Shown here in pieces: positions 7,207 through 15,485 of a DNA stretch of 64,000 bases. The stretch is from assembly GCF_019084045.1 (NCBI RefSeq), contig NZ_JAHRED010000003.1, positions 186,001 to 250,000 on the forward strand. The letters are read 5' to 3'. A program made the translations under genes and the position numbers. Below the pieces are notes generated by a model. That model worked only from the letters and a program-made list of their open reading frames with translations, made no database searches and was not told the DNA's origin. How positions within the stretch are numbered: the stretch's first letter is position 1; every line of letters starts with the position of its first letter. The DNA is from Paeniglutamicibacter quisquiliarum. GTDB taxonomy: Bacteria > Actinomycetota > Actinomycetes > Actinomycetales > Micrococcaceae.

Positions 7207-10200
7207 CTATCGCAAAATGATGCTCGTGGCCACGGCCGGGGAGCGGCCCGAGGCCACGAATCCGGAGACGTTGGATTCGGGGTGCTTGATGATGTCGCAC
7301 ACCGAACCCAGGTGCCGGGAGAGATCGATCTTGTCCTCGGGCGCCGCGAGCAGCAGCTGGAACCCGAATTCCTGCAGCGCGTTGATGCCCGCGGCCGCGT
7401 ATTCGGAGTTCGCCTGGATGAACGCCTCGTCGATCATCACGGTGCCGTAGGCGGTGAACCCGGCGGTGGCGAAGCCCAGCTGGTAGGCCAGGGCCGCGCC
7501 CATGATGAAGGAAGTGAAGCGCTGGCCCTCGCCGCCGGAAAGCGTTCCCGGCTCCAGGCCGGTCTCGACCTCGCCGTTGGGCTTGTGCTCGTTGCAGCTG
7601 ATCGTCACGTGCTGGCGCACGTCCAGCACGGTGTCGCGCCACGCGGCCCGCGAGGAATCGTCCAGCGCGTCGACCAGGGCCTCGAGCGCCTTGTAGCTCT
7701 CGCTCAGGGTCCCGGCGCCGCGGGAGGAATACGCACCGGCGAGGGCATCCTTCAGGGCCTGGCGGAAGGCCCGCGCCTCGTCGGGGACCGTCGTGGTGAC
7801 CTCGAGGGCAAGCCTGGACCCGTGCTCGAAGGTGACGTCGGCGAGGATCTGGTTCAGCGGGGAGATGCGTTCGGCAATCGACCGGCGTTCCTCCTCCAGC
7901 AGCTGCAACAGGTCCGAGAAGCGCTCGTAGGAGCGGTTGGAGAAGTACTCGCGGAACTCCTCCTCGTGCTGCGGCAGCCCCTGCTCGATGATGCCCTGGT
8001 GCAGGGCGACGTAGTGCTCGGCCGCCTCCACCGAGGTGCCGAAGGAAACGGCGGCGGAATTGCCGAATTCGCGGGCGAAGGCACGGAAGGTGTCCTTCAG
8101 CGAGGCCTCCAGCGTGTAGGCCTCGCGCTTGAGCTCGGCCCCGGACTCGGACAGGGCCAGGGCCAGTGCGCTCAGCGCGGCCTCCAACTCGGTGGTTCCC
8201 ACCGGGGAACCCTCGTCCAGGCGCTTGACCAGTGGCGCCAGCTGTTCGCTGCCCGCCAGTTTCTCCGCCGCCCAGTCCTCGGTCTGGGTGTCGCGCACGC
8301 CGGCGGCACGCAGCGCGCTCCAGGCCTTCTCCAGGGCGGCGGACAGCGTGCCCGCCTCGGCGCGGGCCACCGCCAGGGTGCCCACGCACTCCTCGAGTTC
8401 GGCACGTGCCGCCTCCAGGGAGCGGCGCACATGGGACAGGTCCCCGGACCTGGACAGCGCCTCGGCCATGCGCGCCTCGAGGTCCTGCAGGACGTTCAGG
8501 GCGCCTGAGGCGTCCAGCGAGGCGAAGGACCTGTCGTCGCTGGCCAGGGTGCCCAGCAGCGCCAGCTTGGCGGAAAGCTGGTCCTTGGCCGCGGAGCGGT
8601 CGTCCGCCACCGCGGCGGCCTTCGCGGTCTCTGCCTCGAGCTTGGCCAGCTTGGCCTCGAGCTCGGAGATCTTTTCCGCGTTGGTGAAGCCGAGCAGGTA
8701 GTCGGAGGCCGCGACCGGGCGGGTGTCGCGCTCGAAGGTCCCGGAGCCGGTCTTGATGGTGCCGGCCAGGGAGATGGCCTTGTCGTGGATGTGCAGGCCG
8801 GCATCCGACTCCACGCAGGCCAGCGGGTAGTCTGCGGCGATCTTGGCGCGCAGCCAGGTTCCCGCCTCCGAGTGCTTGAAATCGAGCTTGCCCACCAGGT
8901 CCCCGGGGCCGGCGACGACCTCGCGCGGGATCCGGGAAATATCCATCCAGCGGATCCGGCCCAGGCCCGAGAGCGAGTCGATGGCCCGCGTGACCGACTT
9001 GATGTCCTCGCCCTTCACCAGCAGCGTCGTGGCCAGGGAGCGCAGCGCCTTTTCGGCCGAGGGCCGCCACTGCCCGTGGGCGGGGGAGAGGTCGATGAGT
9101 TCGCCGGCAAAGGGCAGGTCCTCGATGTCCAGCTTCGTGGCGGCGGCGATCGCGCGGCGGGCGGCAATGGAGCGGTCATCGATGTTGGAGCCGCGCTTGG
9201 CGTAGGAGTCGATCTGGAGCCGGAGCTTGTTGGCCCGGTCCTTCAGGTTCATCACCGAGGCCATGGCCTCGTATTCCATGGTGCGCGCGTCCTTGGCGAT
9301 CGAGGCAAGGTTCTCGGCGCTGACCGCGGCCTGGCGGCGCATGGCCTGCAGGCCCGAGGAGGTGAACGTGAAGTTCAGCCCCACGGCCTCGAAGTTTTCC
9401 CGCAGCGTGCGCAGCACCGCCTCGCGGTCGGCCAGGTTCTTGCGCGCCGCCTCGGCCTCGCGTTCCAGCAGCGCCAGCCCGGCACCGCCGCCGGCCTCGT
9501 GCTGCTCATTGAGCGAGGAGACCTTGGCCTCCAGCGCGGCCTTGCGGACGCCGCTTTCCTCGATCAACGTCGTGTTGGTCTCGACGGCGGCGGTGAGCAT
9601 GGCGCTTTCCCCGCGCAGCGCCCGGGTGGCCAGCTGGGCGCCGAAGGCCGGAAGCTGCGTGGTGACCAGTGCGTTGAGCGTGGCCAGCTCGGCGCTCAGC
9701 TCGTCGTGGCGCAGCTTCTGCTCGGGCACCGAGGCCAGGGCGTCGCGCTGGGCGCGGGCCTCCTCCAGCTGGCGGTGGATGCCGCGCAGGTGGGAGAAGT
9801 CCTCGATGGCGCCGGTGGCGGCCTTCATCGTCGCGGGGATTTCCAGCACCTCGTAGCGGAAGAACTGGTTGACGCCCTTGTCCAGTCCCTTGCCGTTCTG
9901 CAGGGTGCGCAGCAGGGAGAACGCCTTGTCGTTGTCGATGCCCAGTCGGCGGCGGAACTTCTCGGCGAAGGCGCGGTGCACGTCGAAGGCCTCGAAGCCG
10001 GGCAGCGACTTCTGCAGCGAGGAGGGGGTGAAGCGGCGCGCCCCGTGGTCCTCGAGGGCAGCGGTGTCCAGCACCCGGTCGCCCATGACGTAGTGCTTGC
10101 CGACCTGGCCCTCCAGGCCGTTGGCCGGCAGGTCGAAGATCGCCCCGATGCACACATTCGAGCCCAGCCCGTCCTCGTACACCAGTGCCAGCGCGCTCCA

Positions 10201-10530
10201 GGTGGCGCCGGGGCGCTGGTACAGGGTCCCGGCCTCGGTCTTGAAGCGGCGCCCGCGCATGTAGGAGTACGTGGTGCGGCGGTCCTTGCGGGTGGAGGCC
10301 TCGTGCGCGGATTCGTTCAGCCGCGGGGCGGCATGGAAGATGTGCCCGATGCCGTCGAAGAGGGTCGACTTGCCCACGCCGGGGTGACCGGTGAGCAGTG
10401 TCCCGGCCCGGTCCACGTAGAGGGTGTGCCGGCCGTGGAAGGTTCCCCAGTTGATGACCTGGATCTGGGTGAGCCGGTGCTGCCCCGGGTTCAGCGCGTC
10501 GGAGAGCGGGAGGGTCATTTCAATGCTCAT
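7207..10530 (-). CDS. jetC: SMC-like ATPase JetC / MksB
   Basis: A 1107-aa condensin-type ATPase. Walker A GHPGVGKST is at 48-56; long coiled-coil arms rich in A, E, L and R fill about 240-430 and 600-900; a hinge-like segment lies between; the C-terminal head carries LSGGEGQR and Walker B VMIDEAF near residue 1030. In Wadjet (JetABCD) and MksBEFG systems this subunit dimerises and extrudes DNA loops, which lets the complex recognise small circular plasmids. The ATG overlaps the jetB stop (10527-10530). The downstream nuclease gene jetD is absent here. Assignment rests on fold pattern and gene order. Confidence 0.88.
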   Translation of the reverse strand: MSIEMTLPLSDALNPGQHRLTQIQVINWGTFHGRHTLYVDRAGTLLTGHPGVGKSTLFDGIGHIFHAAPRLNESAHEASTRKDRRTTYSYMRGRRFKTEAGTLYQRPGATWSALALVYEDGLGSNVCIGAIFDLPANGLEGQVGKHYVMGDRVLDTAALEDHGARRFTPSSLQKSLPGFEAFDVHRAFAEKFRRRLGIDNDKAFSLLRTLQNGKGLDKGVNQFFRYEVLEIPATMKAATGAIEDFSHLRGIHRQLEEARAQRDALASVPEQKLRHDELSAELATLNALVTTQLPAFGAQLATRALRGESAMLTAAVETNTTLIEESGVRKAALEAKVSSLNEQHEAGGGAGLALLEREAEAARKNLADREAVLRTLRENFEAVGLNFTFTSSGLQAMRRQAAVSAENLASIAKDARTMEYEAMASVMNLKDRANKLRLQIDSYAKRGSNIDDRSIAARRAIAAATKLDIEDLPFAGELIDLSPAHGQWRPSAEKALRSLATTLLVKGEDIKSVTRAIDSLSGLGRIRWMDISRIPREVVAGPGDLVGKLDFKHSEAGTWLRAKIAADYPLACVESDAGLHIHDKAISLAGTIKTGSGTFERDTRPVAASDYLLGFTNAEKISELEAKLAKLEAETAKAAAVADDRSAAKDQLSAKLALLGTLASDDRSFASLDASGALNVLQDLEARMAEALSRSGDLSHVRRSLEAARAELEECVGTLAVARAEAGTLSAALEKAWSALRAAGVRDTQTEDWAAEKLAGSEQLAPLVKRLDEGSPVGTTELEAALSALALALSESGAELKREAYTLEASLKDTFRAFAREFGNSAAVSFGTSVEAAEHYVALHQGIIEQGLPQHEEEFREYFSNRSYERFSDLLQLLEEERRSIAERISPLNQILADVTFEHGSRLALEVTTTVPDEARAFRQALKDALAGAYSSRGAGTLSESYKALEALVDALDDSSRAAWRDTVLDVRQHVTISCNEHKPNGEVETGLEPGTLSGGEGQRFTSFIMGAALAYQLGFATAGFTAYGTVMIDEAFIQANSEYAAAGINALQEFGFQLLLAAPEDKIDLSRHLGSVCDIIKHPESNVSGFVASGRSPAVATSIILR

Positions 10531-11186
10531 AGCTCGTCTGTCTCCAACTCGAATTCTTCGGTGTCATCGGTGCCCACGCGCTCAATGGCCTTGATGTACT
10601 CGGGGATTTCCTCGACCGCCGCAAACGGCAGGGCGAGGGCCAGCGCCCCGGAGACCTTGTACTCGTCGCCCAGCTCGGTGGGCAGGATGAGCTTGAGGTT
10701 CAGCAGCCGGGTGAGGGCGGCGTCGGTGTTCTCCTCGAGCTTCTTGTCGTCGGTGTCCCCGGGGGCACGGTGCTCGAGCAGGATTTCCCGTGCCGCCTCC
10801 CGGGTGATCACCGCGTCGGTGCCCGACCCGGCGTGGCGCTCCAGCAACAGGCGCAGGCGCAGGGCCAGCAGCGTTTCCTCGCGCTTCAGGGCGCGGCGCG
10901 GGGCGATCGCGGTGGTGTGCGCTGCCTCCAGGTCCACCGGGGCAAGCAACGCGATCTTGCGGTTGGCATCGACCTCGAGCACCAGGAAGATCTCGGCGAC
11001 GTAGGCGGCGATGTCCTCCCGCCGGTCCAGCACCAGTTGCCAGAGCCGCGGCTCGGCGACGCCGTCCAGGTACGGGCCGCGCAGCAGGCGCACCAGCAGC
11101 TGGCGCAGCGGCAGCTCGAAGGAACCGGTGTCGCCCTCGAAGAGGCGGCGTTCGTCGATCGCGCCGGTGGGAAGTGGGCTGCTCAT
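10527..11186 (-). CDS. jetB: JetB / MksE (DUF4194), kite-like condensin subunit
   Basis: A 219-aa acidic protein of tandem winged-helix character with the DUF4194 pattern: LPLRQLLVRLLRGPYLDG near residue 25, LLALRLRLLLE near 105, and a C-terminal FAAVEEIPEYIKAIERVG. In MksBEF/Wadjet complexes this subunit bridges the kleisin (JetA) and the ATPase heads (JetC). It overlaps both neighbours by 4 nt, so the three subunits are made from one message with coupled translation. Length matches the family. Confidence 0.87.
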   Translation of the reverse strand: MSSPLPTGAIDERRLFEGDTGSFELPLRQLLVRLLRGPYLDGVAEPRLWQLVLDRREDIAAYVAEIFLVLEVDANRKIALLAPVDLEAAHTTAIAPRRALKREETLLALRLRLLLERHAGSGTDAVITREAAREILLEHRAPGDTDDKKLEENTDAALTRLLNLKLILPTELGDEYKVSGALALALPFAAVEEIPEYIKAIERVGTDDTEEFELETDEL

Positions 11187-12640
11187 GCGGGATCCTTCGT
11201 GAAGCTCATGGCCGGCACCAACGCTGTGCGCGTGGCGCCGTCGACCTGGGTGAAGCTGATTTCCTCGAGGCTGGCCTCGTCGATGTGGTCCCCGCCGTTG
11301 CGGGCCGTCTCGATGAGGTACCTGATGGTGTTCAGGTGCCGGTGTTCGTCGCCGAGGCTGTTGTAGGTTTCGCGCAGGCCCACCGAACCGCCGGCCCTGA
11401 GGCGCGACGCGGCGATGGCATTCTTCAGCGCCGGGATGTCGGGGCCCGGGGTGGAAGGGGTGCGCCTGATGTCGGCGATCGACAGCGGCGGCGGGGCAGC
11501 CAGCTTGGGCGGTGCGACGTGTTCGTCGGGGTCGTAGATGCCCAGCGCCGCAATCGAGGTGAAGCGCGGGGCATAGAGCCTGATCGGGGCCACCGGCGTG
11601 CGCGAGTGCAGCACGCGGGAGGAGGACACGGCGACCTCCGCGGCGCGCACCGCCTCGCGCAGGATGGCAGCTTCCTTGAACTCCGCCGATTGCACGTAGG
11701 CGTGCAGCGACTCGGACAGCCGGCCGTAGGACTGGTGGACCTCGGAGGCCTGGCGGCGCAGCTCGCGCAGCAGGTTGGCCAGCGTGTGGCGTTCCTGGGC
11801 GTCGAGCGCGTCGACGAAGTCGCGTTCGAGGACCTCGTTGACGGCCTCGCGGAAGCGCGCCTGGGCCTCGGGGGAGTTCAGGAACTCGGTGAAGCCGCGG
11901 AAGGTCTCGCCCTGCGGGGTGCTGCGCAACTGCTTGTCGCCCTCCAGCACCGCGCCGACGGCAACGCCCTTGACGGAGGAGGATTCCATGATTTCCCCGC
12001 GCAGGGCGTGGAGCATCTCCTGGACCCCGTCGCGCATGCGCTTGAAGTCCGCCGGCAGCCCGGAGGCCATGTCCAGCACCGAGCGGGTGGCTGCCAGTGC
12101 GCCCTCGCGGGGGAGCACCGCCGGGGAGGTCCCGTCGCGCAGCGAGGCGATCTTTTCCTGGCGCTGGGCGATCTCCGCCTCGAGCGCGCGGATGCGCGCG
12201 GCGGGGTCCGGGTCGGTCTCGTGGGCCAGGGACTCCAGGGACGTGAGGAGCGTGTTCAGCCGCGAGGAGTTCAGGTTGGTGCGGTCCCCGGAGAAGTCGG
12301 CGAGGAACTTCAGCACGCGCGCGGTCTGCGCGGTCGGCTCGTAGACGAAGTGGCCGTCAACCAGCGGACGGGCCAGGAACTGGTTGCGCACCCAGGCATC
12401 GGCGTATTGCGCCGCCCCCATCGAGTCGCCGAAGGCCGGGTCCTCGGAGCGCACGACCTTGAGAAAGGATTCGAGGGAGGCATGGAAGACCTCCAGCCCC
12501 ACGCGGGGCTTGGCGCTGGTGAATTCGGCGCGCAGGAAGGCCACGGCCCAGGGGGCGGTGGAGAGCAATTTCCAGGCTGCGGACGACCTGAATTGTTGCG
12601 TCTGACTCCACAGCGGGCTCGCCTGGTGGGTAGGTCGCAT
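11183..12640 (-). CDS. jetA: JetA / MksF (DUF3375), kleisin subunit
   Basis: A 485-aa protein of the DUF3375 family. Family traits are the N-terminal helical part (FRSSAAWKLLSTAPWAVAFLRAEF), a central coiled coil (ARIRALEAEIAQRQEKI) and a C-terminal region rich in short helices. In Wadjet it is the kleisin that closes the JetC ring. ATG 12640 is chosen because AAAAGGA lies just upstream and the frame before it (to 12811) has no protein-like composition. It is the first gene of jetABC; its promoter should lie in 12641-12797, shared with the divergent lipoprotein gene. Confidence 0.88.
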   Translation of the reverse strand: MRPTHQASPLWSQTQQFRSSAAWKLLSTAPWAVAFLRAEFTSAKPRVGLEVFHASLESFLKVVRSEDPAFGDSMGAAQYADAWVRNQFLARPLVDGHFVYEPTAQTARVLKFLADFSGDRTNLNSSRLNTLLTSLESLAHETDPDPAARIRALEAEIAQRQEKIASLRDGTSPAVLPREGALAATRSVLDMASGLPADFKRMRDGVQEMLHALRGEIMESSSVKGVAVGAVLEGDKQLRSTPQGETFRGFTEFLNSPEAQARFREAVNEVLERDFVDALDAQERHTLANLLRELRRQASEVHQSYGRLSESLHAYVQSAEFKEAAILREAVRAAEVAVSSSRVLHSRTPVAPIRLYAPRFTSIAALGIYDPDEHVAPPKLAAPPPLSIADIRRTPSTPGPDIPALKNAIAASRLRAGGSVGLRETYNSLGDEHRHLNTIRYLIETARNGGDHIDEASLEEISFTQVDGATRTALVPAMSFTKDPA

Positions 12641-12797
12641 CACGGTCCTTTTGCTGGGGATTGACCAAACAATCCTAGTCCATCGGCGCGCCGATTTAAG
12701 GTCCGCCCCCAACCCGGTAGGGTCGGTTGAACCACACCGGAGACCGGGCCGTGGGATGGTTTTTCCTTCTGGCCCGGGATTTATGGGAGGGAAAGTG

Positions 12798-14105
12798 ATG
12801 AAACCACGCATCCGCCCGCGAGCGGCCGCCGCCCTGGTGGCGGCCTCGGGACTAATCCTGTCCGGGTGCGTCCCGCCGCCCTATATTCCGCCGAGCCAAT
12901 ACGACCCGACTGCCATCGGTGAGGCCCCGCAATCCCTTGTATTCCCAAGCCAGGACGCCGAAGGGCCAACCGAGGCGGAGCGGATCGAGAAGGCCGGAAG
13001 GCTCGCGGCGGGATACGACTACGCCGCGGCGACGAAGCTCCTGGCCGGTGCCGAGGGGGCAGCGGCCCGGGACGCCCGGGCCGAAATCGAGGCGGCCGAG
13101 GCGGGGACGGTGGTGTGGGAGGACAATTCGAAGATCTCGCACCTTTTTGTCCACTCGCTGATCGTCGATCCCCGGCGGGCCTTTGACGGTGATTCGCGCC
13201 AGCAGGGCTACCTGGATTACATGGTCACCCTGGACGAGTTCAGGAAGGTGGTCGCCGAGCTTCACCGGCGCGGCTTCGTGCTGGTGAATCCGGCGGATAT
13301 CGCTGCAGTGGATGCCAACGGGAAGCTGACGTACAAGGACATCCGGCTGCTCAGGGGCAGGAAGCCGCTGGTGCTCTCCGAGGACGACGTGAGCTACTAC
13401 GAATACATGGAGGGCGACGGGTTCGCCACCAGGCTGTTGATCGACGGGGACGGCAAGGTCAAGAACGAATACGAGGACGCGGCGGGAAAGAAACACATCG
13501 GTGCCTACGACGTGGCCCCGGTCATCGACGAATTTGTTGAGAAGAACCCGGACTTTTCCTACCGCGGTGCGAAGGGGGTGCTGGCCCTGACCGGCTACAA
13601 CGGGGTGCTGGGCTACCGCACCTCGACGAGCGAATATGCCGATTCCAAGACCCTGGCCAGCGACATCGAGGCGGCCACCAAGGTCGCGACGGCCTTGAAG
13701 GAAGACGGCTGGGTCTTCGCCTCCCACACCTGGGGGCACATCAACATGGCGGCGAGCCCGGTGCAGCGCATCAAGCGCGACCTGGCGCGGTGGGAAGCGG
13801 AAGTGCGCCCCATCCTGGGGGACACCGACCAGTTCGTCTTCCCCTTCGGGGCCGACATTTCCGGCGTCCAGAAGTACACGGGCGACAAGTACGAGATGCT
13901 CCGGAAGGCCGGATTCAAGTTCTTCCACGGCATCGACGGCACGACCGCGGCGTGGATGCAAAAGGATGCTGACTATCTGCGCCAGGCACGCATCAACGTC
14001 GACGGCCTGCAATTCGCCAAGGAGGAACGCGGGGACCGGCCGGTCCTGAAGAACTTCTTCGAGGTCAAGAAGGTCATCGACCCCCGCCGGCCCACGTCGA
14101 AGTAG
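12798..14105 (+). CDS. Polysaccharide-deacetylase-like lipoprotein
   Basis: A 435-aa secreted protein. A basic N-terminus and hydrophobic stretch end in the lipobox LSGC (C24), so it should be lipid-anchored outside the membrane. The body resembles NodB-type deacetylases: an acidic metal-site motif LSEDDVSYYE near residue 190, HTWGHINM near 309, and FPFGAD near 350. The DD pair and the HxxxH-like spacing fit family 4 carbohydrate esterases, which remove acetyl groups from wall glycans, but the fit is loose. ATG 12798 follows GGGAGGGAAAG; a GTG at 12795 is an alternative. It stands alone, divergent from jetABC. Confidence 0.75.
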   Translation: MKPRIRPRAAAALVAASGLILSGCVPPPYIPPSQYDPTAIGEAPQSLVFPSQDAEGPTEAERIEKAGRLAAGYDYAAATKLLAGAEGAAARDARAEIEAAEAGTVVWEDNSKISHLFVHSLIVDPRRAFDGDSRQQGYLDYMVTLDEFRKVVAELHRRGFVLVNPADIAAVDANGKLTYKDIRLLRGRKPLVLSEDDVSYYEYMEGDGFATRLLIDGDGKVKNEYEDAAGKKHIGAYDVAPVIDEFVEKNPDFSYRGAKGVLALTGYNGVLGYRTSTSEYADSKTLASDIEAATKVATALKEDGWVFASHTWGHINMAASPVQRIKRDLARWEAEVRPILGDTDQFVFPFGADISGVQKYTGDKYEMLRKAGFKFFHGIDGTTAAWMQKDADYLRQARINVDGLQFAKEERGDRPVLKNFFEVKKVIDPRRPTSK

Positions 14106-14110
14106 CGGGC

Positions 14111-15109
14111 CTAGCTGGCGGCCTGGAATTCCTCGCTGTCTATGGTCTTCTGCTGGTGGACGTTGTACCGCGCACCGGCAATCGTGGACTGGTTGATGAT
14201 CTCCCCGGCCTCCGCCAGCTCGGCGGGGGAAAGCGAAAGCCGGAGCGCTCCGAGGTTCTCGGTGAAGTGGCCGGGGTTCTTGGTTCCGGGGATGGCGTGG
14301 ACGTGTTCGCCCTGCGCCAGCACCCAGGCCAGCGAGAGCGCGGCGGCAGTGGTCCCCAGGCGCGTGGCCAACCGCGCGAGGCTGTCGACCAGCTCGAGGT
14401 TGTGCGGGTAGTTTTCCTCGCTGAAGCGCGGCATGTGATGCCGCATGTCGCCTTCCGGAAGCGAGCCGATGCCCCGCAGGTTGCCCGAGAGGTACCCCCG
14501 GTAAAGCGGGGAAAAGGCCACGAACGCGGAGCCCAGTTCCGCGCAGGCCTCCACCATGCCCAATTCGGGGTTGCGCGTGGCCAGCGAGTATTCGTTTTGC
14601 ACCGCGGCAATCGGGTGGACCTCGTGGGCGGCGCGCAGCGTGGAAACCGAGATCTCCGACAACCCGATGCTGCCGATCTTTCCCTGCGCCACGGCGTCGG
14701 CCAGGGCTCCCACCGAATCCTGGATCGGGACCTCGGGGTCGAGCCGGTGCAGGTAGTACAGGTCGATGTGCTCGGTTTGCAGGCGCTGCAGCGAGGCATC
14801 GACCTGGGCCCGGAGGGTCTCGGGGCGCCCGTCGATGTGCCCGCGGCCATCGACGAGAGCCAGCCCGCCCTTGGAGGCTAGCAGGTACTCGCCGCGGCGC
14901 TGCCTCAGGTATTGGCCTATGAGGTTTTCGCTGCGGTGTCCGCCGTACAGGGTTGCCGTGTCGAGGTGGTCGACCCCGGCATCCAGCACCTGGTGCAGCA
15001 GCCGCCCGGCCTCTTGGTCGGTGGGGAAGTCCGAGTAGCCGTGGGCAATGTTCATGGCCCCGAAGCCGAGGGGATTGACGTTCTTGCCAGCCAGTACACG
15101 CGTAGTCAT
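14111..15109 (-). CDS. Aldo/keto reductase
   Basis: A 332-aa NADPH-dependent oxidoreductase with the AKR tetrad visible: Asp and Tyr in DTATLYGG, Lys in LLASKGG and His in YYLHRLDP. The C-terminal cofactor region has IPGTKNPGH. ATG 15109 (MTTRVLAGK) begins at the conserved first strand; the frame extends upstream to 15151 but that part has no family similarity. It ends 5 bp from the convergent lipoprotein gene. The physiological substrate is not predictable. Confidence 0.9.
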   Translation of the reverse strand: MTTRVLAGKNVNPLGFGAMNIAHGYSDFPTDQEAGRLLHQVLDAGVDHLDTATLYGGHRSENLIGQYLRQRRGEYLLASKGGLALVDGRGHIDGRPETLRAQVDASLQRLQTEHIDLYYLHRLDPEVPIQDSVGALADAVAQGKIGSIGLSEISVSTLRAAHEVHPIAAVQNEYSLATRNPELGMVEACAELGSAFVAFSPLYRGYLSGNLRGIGSLPEGDMRHHMPRFSEENYPHNLELVDSLARLATRLGTTAAALSLAWVLAQGEHVHAIPGTKNPGHFTENLGALRLSLSPAELAEAGEIINQSTIAGARYNVHQQKTIDSEEFQAAS

Positions 15110-15157
15110 GCGTTCATTTCTAGCATGGGCCGGGGCATCCCCGGCCATCACCGAGCA

Positions 15158-15409
15158 TCAATTCGTCATGGTTGCCGGGCGGGTGCCCGGCTGGCCGCCG
15201 GTGCTCCCCGCCGCAAGATCCGGGTGAAGGGCGCCGTCCTGGCGGCGTTGGCCCGGAAGCGGGGAATGCGCCCCGGGGCGGGTGGACAACGACGGGACGC
15301 AGGTGGTGGCGGCACGGCGGTTGCGCCGCAGTTCGACGGCCAGGGCGTGACGGGCTGCGGGTTGGGTGGCGAAGATGCGGCTGTCCAGGGGCGTCTTGGA
15401 AATGCTCAT
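15158..15409 (-). CDS. Possible small basic protein
   Basis: An 83-codon frame in the 376-bp gap between the TM0106 nuclease and the aldo/keto reductase. GGAG stands 11 nt before the ATG at 15409, and the first 35 residues (MSISKTPLDSRIFATQPAAR and after) look protein-like, but the rest is rich in G, R, P and T as in shadow frames. No domain or membrane segment is seen. It could be a real small gene, a gene remnant or chance; I lean to unsupported. Confidence 0.25.
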   Translation of the reverse strand: MSISKTPLDSRIFATQPAARHALAVELRRNRRAATTCVPSLSTRPGAHSPLPGQRRQDGALHPDLAAGSTGGQPGTRPATMTN

Positions 15410-15485
15410 GCCCCAGCTTCTCCGATGAATGTGTCCCAGCGGCGAACCGGGCATGAAATCCGCGGATCGCCGCCCCGGTGGCCGC

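Noticed and set aside
8785-11004. A 739-codon rightward open frame
   Set aside because: Lies opposite jetC/jetB; composition and lack of a ribosome site show that it is an antisense shadow.
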